From the NCBI GenBank assembly GCA_019417125.1, contig DXVZ01000033.1, positions 10,454 through 21,243 of the forward strand: DNA of 10,790 nucleotides, read 5' to 3'. The stretch is from Phascolarctobacterium sp. GTDB lineage: Bacteria > Bacillota > Negativicutes > Acidaminococcales > Acidaminococcaceae. The notes below the pieces were generated by a model. The model saw only the letters and a program-made list of their open reading frames with translations. It had not been told where the DNA came from and searched no databases. A program made the position numbers and the translations under genes. Positions 6,112 to 10,790 of this stretch are shown here, piece after piece. Numbering within the stretch: position 1 is the first letter of the stretch; the number at the start of each line of letters is the position of its first letter.

Positions 6112-7109
6112 ATCAGTTCATAATTGGGGTTGCCCATTTTCAGTTCGTTCATGTAGCTAAGCTGGCGCAAGCCCTCGCGGCTTTCAATGCGTTCAATCAG
6201 CGCCTTGTTATCGCCGTCCGGCTTGTTGTAAACAAGGTCTACGCTGGCACGGTCAATCGCCAAAATATCAGTGGATGCTAAAATGCCAATGTCGCCTATT
6301 TCCGGCTCCGCCGCTCCGCGGCCAGCGCAGTCGCAGTCAACAGACATGCGGCGCATAACATTAATATACACTATGTGCTTGCCGAAAAAGTCCGTCACTG
6401 CCTTGCCAGCTTCTACCATGTTTTCCATAAATGCAGCGCCGCGCACGCTGAAACCCCTGCCGTGCTGCATAATTTTGCCAACTTCGCCGTCGGCGCAGCC
6501 AATGGCAATGTTTTTCAGCGAGCCGCCGAAGCCGCCCATACTGTGCCCCTTAAAATGCGTCAGCACCACTAAACTGTCGTAATCCACCAGGCTTTTGCCT
6601 ACGGACATTTCCGTAAAGTGTTTGCCGCCGCGCACCGGCAGCATTACCGCGCCGTGCTCGTCCATAATATCCACCGGGCAAAAGTCCCAGCCGTTGGCGG
6701 CAATGGTTTCGCGGTGGCGTGCCGTAGTGCTGCGCCCGCCGCCGTAAGCAGTGTTTGTTTCTACAATTACGCTGCCGGGAATCTCTTTTTGCACTGCCTG
6801 CACAAAACCGCGCGGCAGAAAGTTTTTGCCTCCCTGTTCACCAGTGTGGATTTTAAGCGCCACTTTGCCATATATATCGCTGTTGATTAAACGGTACAGC
6901 TTCACCATGCTGTCCTCGTTTATTTGGTTGGTAAAATATACTTTAGCGCGGCTTACACCATCCGCCGCACTGCCAGCCGCAGCGCCTGCCGTTTGCCCGG
7001 AGGCTGCCGCCTGCGTCTGCGTTGCTGCATCGCCAAACTTACAGCCCGCCAGCCCCAGTACGGTAAACCCCGCCAGTTTTAAAAATGTTTTGCGGTTCAT
7101 TTTTTCCAT
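6102..7109 (-). CDS. DUF362 lipoprotein with R-K variant Tat-like leader, paralogue B
   Basis: 335-residue paralogue of the downstream DUF362 protein, aligning from about residue 54 to the end with the same HTGEQGGKNFLP, HFKGHSMGGFGGSLKNIAIGC and CDCAGRGAAEPEIGDIG blocks. The leader differs: N5-R6-K7-T-F-L-K keeps the FLK of a Tat motif but replaces the second arginine by lysine, and it ends in a lipobox LAGC with C23 as the acylation site. Residues 24-53 are an Ala/Gly/Gln-rich tether. This predicts a membrane-anchored form of the same domain. Cysteines C144, C205, C260 and C262 match the four shared with A; A's C287 is serine here. GAGGGGG lies eight bases before the ATG at 7109. It has its own TTGACT-N19-TATAAT promoter. 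Function unknown. Confidence 0.88.
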   Translation of the reverse strand: MEKMNRKTFLKLAGFTVLGLAGCKFGDAATQTQAAASGQTAGAAAGSAADGVSRAKVYFTNQINEDSMVKLYRLINSDIYGKVALKIHTGEQGGKNFLPRGFVQAVQKEIPGSVIVETNTAYGGGRSTTARHRETIAANGWDFCPVDIMDEHGAVMLPVRGGKHFTEMSVGKSLVDYDSLVVLTHFKGHSMGGFGGSLKNIAIGCADGEVGKIMQHGRGFSVRGAAFMENMVEAGKAVTDFFGKHIVYINVMRRMSVDCDCAGRGAAEPEIGDIGILASTDILAIDRASVDLVYNKPDGDNKALIERIESREGLRQLSYMNELKMGNPNYELIKV

Positions 7110-7164
7110 AAAACGCGCCCCCTCTGAGATAAACTTACGGTTTTATATACAACTTTTTAGTTTA

Positions 7165-7195
7165 ATTATAAAATCTGGAGACAGCTCAAAGTCAA
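7165..7195 (-). promoter_or_regulatory. Promoter of DUF362 paralogue B (19-base spacer)
   Basis: On the minus strand TTGACT (7190-7195) is followed after 19 bases by a perfect TATAAT (7165-7170). The start of the spacer (TTGAGC-G-CT) resembles that of tatA (TAGAGC-G-CT). A partial dyad GAG-N4-CTC lies at 7176-7185. Confidence 0.55.
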
Positions 7196-7257
7196 GTAAC
7201 AAATATTAAAAATTCCCGTCTTGTAAGTTTTCCATAACGCCACCTCATTTATGCCCT

Positions 7258-8298
7258 TCACTTCGCAAGCGTACGTGTAAAAAACGCCGCCAGTTTATCA
7301 ACAGCCGGGTTTACAAACTGCGCCTTGTCATAAAGTTCAATGTGCGTCGCGCCGTCAATCATGTAAATTTCTTTATCGCCGCCCGGCAAAAGGTTATAAA
7401 TGCGTTCGCTCTGCCAAACGGAATCTGCCCTTGTGCCTGCCACCAAAAGCACCGGCTGCGTTAAAAGGTTAATGTTTTCCACGGCAGAATATGCCATTTT
7501 GGTTGCCTGGCTGCGCATTAAATAGCGATTGTTGGCACGCGGGTGCATACCGCGCGGCGTGCAGTAATAATCGTAGCCCTCGCGGAATGACGGCGCAGTG
7601 TTTTCATCGGGCGGCTCTGGGCACATCGGCACCGCCAAAAGCTCTGCCCCGCGGGCTTCGCGCGTGCGCTGCGCCGCCACGTTTTCCAATATGGCAATTT
7701 GTTCTTCAACGCTGCGCCCGCCCAGCCAGCTGCCGCGGTTCGCTATGCCAATATCAGCCGCGCTGACGCCGGCAACGGCACGGATGCGCCTCTCAGTCGG
7801 CGCCGCGCCAACTACATAACCGCCGCCTGCGCATAAGCCCAGTGCGCCGATGCGCTGCTCATCTACAAACGGCAGCGTTACCAAATAGTCGATAGCATAA
7901 CGGATGTCCTCAATTCTTTCGTAAGGCATCTCTGCCAAATGCGGCGTGCCGCCGCTTTCACCGGCGTAGGCACAGTCAAATGCCAGTGTTACAAAACCCT
8001 TTTGCGCCAGCTTATGCGCGTACAATCCTGCTGACTGCTCCTTAACGCTGCCAGCTGGGTGCACGCTGATAATAGCCGCGTATTTTTTATTCAGGTCAAA
8101 ATCAGGCGGCAAAAACAAATTGCCCACCAAAGTAATATCGTTGCTGCGTTTAAAGCTTACATGACGCACGGTAACGCCGCCCTGTTCTACCGGCGTTACC
8201 GTTACCGGCTCCGTGGGCACGGTGCCGGGCAGTTCCTGCGCCAAAGCGCTTGCTGCCGCCAGCATGCAAAAAGCAAGTACCAGTAAAAATTTTTTCAT
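7258..8298 (-). CDS. Sec-exported alpha/beta hydrolase with cysteine nucleophile elbow
   Basis: 346-residue alpha/beta-hydrolase fold enzyme with an N-terminal Sec signal (KK, hydrophobic FLLVLAFCMLAAASALA, cleavage likely after A20 before QE), so it probably works in the periplasm. Core landmarks are the oxyanion region HPAG (80-83), the nucleophile elbow GLCAGGG (154-160), the acid in AGTRADS (D292 likely) and the histidine in GATHIELYD (H319). The nucleophile position is C156 where most hydrolases have serine; cysteine is known in dienelactone hydrolases, and FrsA/YcjY-like relatives are another comparison. Residues 190-270 form an insertion between strand 6 and the acid, likely a lid. AAGGAGG lies eight bases before the ATG. 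It has its own promoter with a LysR-type box upstream, next to the LysR gene at 8455-9351. Substrate unknown. Confidence 0.88.
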   Translation of the reverse strand: MKKFLLVLAFCMLAAASALAQELPGTVPTEPVTVTPVEQGGVTVRHVSFKRSNDITLVGNLFLPPDFDLNKKYAAIISVHPAGSVKEQSAGLYAHKLAQKGFVTLAFDCAYAGESGGTPHLAEMPYERIEDIRYAIDYLVTLPFVDEQRIGALGLCAGGGYVVGAAPTERRIRAVAGVSAADIGIANRGSWLGGRSVEEQIAILENVAAQRTREARGAELLAVPMCPEPPDENTAPSFREGYDYYCTPRGMHPRANNRYLMRSQATKMAYSAVENINLLTQPVLLVAGTRADSVWQSERIYNLLPGGDKEIYMIDGATHIELYDKAQFVNPAVDKLAAFFTRTLAK

Positions 8299-8334
8299 TT
8301 GCGCTGCCTCCTTATATTAGTCTTTTACAATTTT

Positions 8335-8363
8335 ATTATACCGGCGGCAAACATAAAGAACAA
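8335..8363 (-). promoter_or_regulatory. Promoter of the alpha/beta hydrolase
   Basis: On the minus strand TTGTTC (8358-8363) and a perfect TATAAT (8335-8340) are separated by 17 bases. The start point would be near 8328. The poor -35 fits an activated promoter. Confidence 0.58.
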
Positions 8364-8376
8364 TTTTAAATTAAAA
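8364..8376. promoter_or_regulatory. AT-rich T-N11-A dyad abutting the hydrolase -35 element
   Basis: TTTTAA-A-TTAAAA is a perfect odd palindrome with T and A 12 positions apart, centred near -42. LysR regulators often have a less conserved activation site here. AT-rich palindromes arise easily by chance, so this is weak on its own. Confidence 0.28.
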
Positions 8377-8384
8377 GCTTTTCA

Positions 8385-8399
8385 ATAAGCTGTGCTTAT
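8385..8399. promoter_or_regulatory. LysR-type recognition site upstream of the hydrolase
   Basis: ATAAGC-TGT-GCTTAT is a perfect 6-3-6 dyad and contains T8386-N11-A8398, the LysR consensus. Its centre (8392) is 64 bases upstream of the predicted hydrolase start point, the canonical recognition-site position. The neighbouring LysR gene at 8455-9351 is the likely binder. Confidence 0.5.
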
Positions 8400-8406
8400 G
8401 CGAATT

Positions 8407-8442
8407 TAAAATAAAAAACTCTGCACCACAGTACAGAGTTTT
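8407..8442 (-). terminator. Intrinsic terminator of the second LysR gene
   Basis: On the minus strand a 9-bp stem AAAACTCTG/CAGAGTTTT (8434-8442 with 8415-8423) closes a 10-base loop and runs into TTTTTTATTTT. It lies just after the LysR stop and isolates that gene from the hydrolase. Confidence 0.85.
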
Positions 8443-8454
8443 AACGCAAACCAC

Positions 8455-9351
8455 TTAAACTGATGTGATTTCTTCCTGTATTTTTTGCCGCAGCAAATCT
8501 GCAAATATAGGAATATATGGGTTGTCATTGCCTTTCTTCCAAAAAGCGCAGTAATTGCGCAGCATCTGCGTGCCGTTACGCAAAAGCGGCAAACGGACAA
8601 GCCCTGGCGGCATTGCTGTAACGCCGCCGTCCGCAGGCAAGCAGCCCATGCCCGCCGCAGCTAAAAGCCTTGCTTCATCAATGCTTGCCGCAAAAAGAAA
8701 GTTATCGGCAAAACCCAAAGTGTGCGCGTAAAAATCGCGTTCTTTTTCGCGCTGGGCGGGCGACGCCGCCAAAATGCAGGGCACGTCCGCCAGTTCAGCA
8801 AGCTCTACTCCGTTTTGCGCCGCCAAAGCATGCTGCGCGGCAAGTTCAATATACCAGCCGCCGGACGCCAGCAAAAAATTAACGTATTCATCCGAAAAAG
8901 CGCGGCGCTGGTCGTTCAGCACCACATCCAAGCTGCCGCCGCGCAAAGCGTCATACAATTCCTCATGGCTGCCGGAGGTAATTTCCAGCTCAACCTCCGG
9001 GTGCTTTTGCGTAAACTCCGCCACGGCAAGATATAAGCCGCTGCCGCAGTAAGTTTTTAAATAACCAGCCTTTAGGCTGCGGCTGCCGTATTTGCCGATA
9101 CGCGCCGTTTCCGCTTTTACGCGCGCCGCCTCCGCCAGCATTTTTTTGCCGCAGCGGTAAAAATACTCGCCCGCAGGCGTAAGGTAAAAGCGGCGGTTTT
9201 CGCGTTTTAACAGCAATACGCCCAGCTCGTGTTCCAGCACCTGTATCTGCTGCGACACCGCCGACTGCGAAATATAGCACCGCTCCGCCGCTTCGGTAAA
9301 GCTGCCCGTATCAACCACTGTTACAAAGTATTTTATTTGCCTATAAAGCAT
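8455..9351 (-). CDS. LysR-type transcriptional regulator upstream of the hydrolase
   Basis: 298-residue LysR-family protein. The N-terminal 60 residues form the DNA-binding domain with SFTEAAERCYISQSAVSQQIQVLE as helix-turn-helix and the LGVLLLKRENRRFYLTPAGEYF wing. The effector domain from about residue 90 has the usual two-lobed pattern (KAGYLKTYCGSGLYLAVAEF; LEITSGSHEELYDALRGGSLDVVL). The start at 9351 has AAAGAGGTG ten bases upstream. It reads in the same direction as the hydrolase rather than divergently and is separated from it by a strong terminator, but a perfect LysR box lies in the hydrolase promoter region right behind it, so it most likely regulates the hydrolase. The nitrilase on its other side is an alternative target. 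The effector is unknown. Confidence 0.93.
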   Translation of the reverse strand: MLYRQIKYFVTVVDTGSFTEAAERCYISQSAVSQQIQVLEHELGVLLLKRENRRFYLTPAGEYFYRCGKKMLAEAARVKAETARIGKYGSRSLKAGYLKTYCGSGLYLAVAEFTQKHPEVELEITSGSHEELYDALRGGSLDVVLNDQRRAFSDEYVNFLLASGGWYIELAAQHALAAQNGVELAELADVPCILAASPAQREKERDFYAHTLGFADNFLFAASIDEARLLAAAGMGCLPADGGVTAMPPGLVRLPLLRNGTQMLRNYCAFWKKGNDNPYIPIFADLLRQKIQEEITSV

Positions 9352-9395
9352 TGGAGTTCACCTCTTTACGCTGCGAAATTAAGCTTTGTATTTTT

Positions 9396-9424
9396 ATTTT
9401 ACAGTTTAGAGCACTTTCATTCAA
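9396..9424 (-). promoter_or_regulatory. Promoter of the second LysR gene
   Basis: On the minus strand TTGAAT (9419-9424) and TAAAAT (9396-9401) are separated by 17 bases, with a TG just before the -10. The 5-4-5 dyad TCATT-CAAC-AATGA (9417-9430) covers the -35 and could serve autorepression, though it does not fit T-N11-A. Confidence 0.48.
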
Positions 9425-9447
9425 CAATGATATATAAATTTTCTTTC

Positions 9448-10368
9448 TTATTTATCCTCAACAACCAGCTTCAGCACATCAGGCCTTGCATAATGCCCGC
9501 ATACATCAAACTCCATGCGGCTGGCAGGCACTTTCGTCATATCAAGCTGCGCGTAAATAATGGCTTCCTTATCCCACACCGGCTCCGTCAGGTAGTGCCC
9601 GTAAGGGTCTACCACGCAGCTGCCGCCGCGGCACACTGTTTGCGGTAATTTTTCAACCTCGGCGTAAGTCGCTAAATCCTGCGGATAAGTATCTTTGGTA
9701 AAATACATATCGCAGTTAATAAAATAACAGTGCCCCTCAATGGCGATATGCTTAATCGTGCTCTGCCATTCATCGTTGTCGTTGGTATTGGGCGATATAT
9801 ACAGCGTAACGCCCTTTTGGTACAGCGCCGCCCTCGCCAGCGGCATATAGCTTTCCCAGCAAATCATACTTCCCATCGGTCCCCACGGAGTTTGCGCAAC
9901 AGGAAAGTACGCTCTGTCGGCATCACCCCACACTACGCGCTCGCTGCCTGTCGGCTTTAATTTACGGTGTACAGTAACTTCGCCTTCCGGCGAGAAAAAT
10001 AAATTGGTGTTGTACAGCGTTGCCGTTACCGCGTCGCGCTCCGATACGCCGATGCTGAGCCATGCACCCGCTTCTTTAGCAGCCTGCGCCAAAAGCTCCG
10101 TTTCCGCGCCCGGCACAACAATGCTGTTTTCATAATAGCGCAGCCAGTCTTTACGCCCGGCTTCGTTTCTGCTGCCGACAGTAAAACCAAAAGTCATGCC
10201 ATAAGGGTAACCCGGTATAAACAGCTCTGGGAACACAATCAGCTCTGCCTTATTGGCTGCACACTCCTTAATCAGCGCCAGCGCCTTATCAACGCAGGCT
10301 TTTTTGTCAAACATTACCGGCGCCGCCTGCACCACTGCAATATTGCAAAATTGTTTCAGGTCTCTCAT
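9448..10368 (-). CDS. Nitrilase-superfamily enzyme (nitrilase branch)
   Basis: 306-residue cytoplasmic carbon-nitrogen hydrolase. The full catalytic triad is visible: E48 in FPELFIPGYP, K136 in HRKLKPT, and C170 in MICWESYMPLAR. The CWE-(S/N)-YMPL form and the HRKLKPT block are those of true nitrilases and cyanide-degrading relatives rather than of amidases or omega-amidases. Nitrilases convert a nitrile to the carboxylic acid with release of ammonia. The chain is slightly shorter than many nitrilases because the C-terminal extension involved in spiral assembly is brief, ending VLKLVVEDK. CGGAGG lies four bases before the ATG at 10368. It follows glutamate dehydrogenase, with a strong hairpin between; no clear promoter was found, apart from a TATAAG just before the ribosome site. 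Natural substrate unknown. Confidence 0.9.
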   Translation of the reverse strand: MRDLKQFCNIAVVQAAPVMFDKKACVDKALALIKECAANKAELIVFPELFIPGYPYGMTFGFTVGSRNEAGRKDWLRYYENSIVVPGAETELLAQAAKEAGAWLSIGVSERDAVTATLYNTNLFFSPEGEVTVHRKLKPTGSERVVWGDADRAYFPVAQTPWGPMGSMICWESYMPLARAALYQKGVTLYISPNTNDNDEWQSTIKHIAIEGHCYFINCDMYFTKDTYPQDLATYAEVEKLPQTVCRGGSCVVDPYGHYLTEPVWDKEAIIYAQLDMTKVPASRMEFDVCGHYARPDVLKLVVEDK

Positions 10369-10385
10369 AAATCCTCCGTTACTTA

Positions 10386-10419
10386 TACAAAACCCCGGCA
10401 GTATTGGCTGCCGGGGTTT
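10386..10419 (-). terminator. Terminator hairpin after glutamate dehydrogenase
   Basis: A perfect 12-bp GC-rich stem (10390-10401 with 10408-10419) around a six-base loop. On the minus strand it is followed only by TTTTG, so the T run is short and some read-through into the nitrilase gene is possible. Confidence 0.78.
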
Positions 10420-10466
10420 ACCACTACCAATGTTAAATATTTTAAGCTATAGCTTCATGCCGCTTA

Positions 10467-10790
10467 TCAATAAGCGCCGCGGAATTTCATAGCTTCGTCC
10501 AAACGGTTGAGCGCTACGATATAAGCCGCAGTACGCATGTTAACTTCGTATTTTTTAGCGGTGTCATATACTTGTTTAAATGCGCCAATCATCAGCTTGG
10601 TCTGTTTATCGATAACTTCTTCTTCAGTCCAGAAGTAACGGTACAGGCACTGAACCCATTCAAAGTAGCTTACGGTTACGCCGCCGCCGTTGGCGAGGAT
10701 ATCCGGCACAACCAGAATGCCTTTTTTATCAAGAATTTCGTCAGCTTCCGGTGTCGTCGGTCCGTTTGCGCCTTCAACGATGATTTTTGC
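10467..10790 (-). CDS. gdhA: Glutamate dehydrogenase (C-terminal 107 residues; 5' end outside window)
   Basis: The frame is open from the window edge (AKIIVEGANGPTTPEA) to the TGA at 10467-10469. The NAD(P)-domain block EGANGPTTPEAD, the following VVPDILANGGGVTVSYFEW, and the C-terminal helix with RTAAYIVALNRLDEAMKFRG are diagnostic of hexameric glutamate dehydrogenase, which interconverts glutamate and 2-oxoglutarate plus ammonia. In amino-acid-fermenting Negativicutes this enzyme commonly starts glutamate catabolism. The GTG at 10709 lies inside the protein and is not a start. Cofactor preference cannot be judged because the dinucleotide-binding loop lies outside the window. The gene ends at a strong hairpin and the nitrilase follows in the same direction. 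Confidence 0.96.
   Translation of the reverse strand, partial: AKIIVEGANGPTTPEADEILDKKGILVVPDILANGGGVTVSYFEWVQCLYRYFWTEEEVIDKQTKLMIGAFKQVYDTAKKYEVNMRTAAYIVALNRLDEAMKFRGAY

Noticed and set aside
1..10790. CRISPR array, insertion sequence, prophage, tRNA or rRNA, riboswitch
   Set aside because: No regularly spaced repeats, transposase or phage-like genes, cloverleaf sequence or long structured leader was seen; all gaps between genes are under 230 bases and are explained by promoters and terminators.

Overview
The window looks like a piece of chromosome from a diderm Firmicute of the Negativicutes type (Phascolarctobacterium/Acidaminococcus-like). This is inferred from mixed base composition, strong AGGAGG-type ribosome binding sites, a two-component TatA-TatC translocase, a catabolic-type glutamate dehydrogenase and several exported or lipid-anchored proteins. 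No sequence search was possible, so the taxonomic call is tentative. No rRNA, tRNA, CRISPR array, insertion sequence or phage gene was seen.

Layout: (1) 1-323, + strand: 3' end of a flavodoxin, closed by a bidirectional terminator. (2) 390-2659, - strand: a Tat-signal aldo/keto reductase followed by a zinc-dependent medium-chain dehydrogenase, probably one operon. A LysR-type regulator diverges from it at 2885-3769. The 225-bp region between them holds a T-N11-A dyad centred near -66 of the reductase promoter. (3) 3841-7109, - strand: a Tat block reading DUF362 protein B, then DUF362 protein A, then tatA, then tatC. The two DUF362 proteins are close paralogues; A has a full twin-arginine signal, B has an R-K variant followed by a lipobox. 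(4) 7258-8298, - strand: a Sec-exported alpha/beta hydrolase with a cysteine in the nucleophile elbow, then a second LysR-type regulator upstream at 8455-9351. A textbook LysR box lies about 64 bases upstream of the predicted hydrolase start point. (5) 9448-10368, - strand: a nitrilase with the complete Glu-Lys-Cys triad, and the C-terminal 107 residues of glutamate dehydrogenase (10467 to the window end).

How the parts fit: the Tat translocase sits beside three candidate clients (two DUF362 proteins and the aldo/keto reductase). The most unusual signal is regulatory. The genes tatA, DUF362-A and DUF362-B each have a TTGACT -35 element separated by 19 bases from a TATAAT-like -10 element, while two other confidently read promoters here use 17. 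In tatA the 19-base spacer is filled by a near-perfect 20-bp palindrome, the geometry used by MerR-family activators. No MerR-type gene is in the window, so co-regulation of the translocase with its neighbouring clients is an inference. Nitrilase beside glutamate dehydrogenase suggests an ammonia-linked pairing, but a strong hairpin lies between them.
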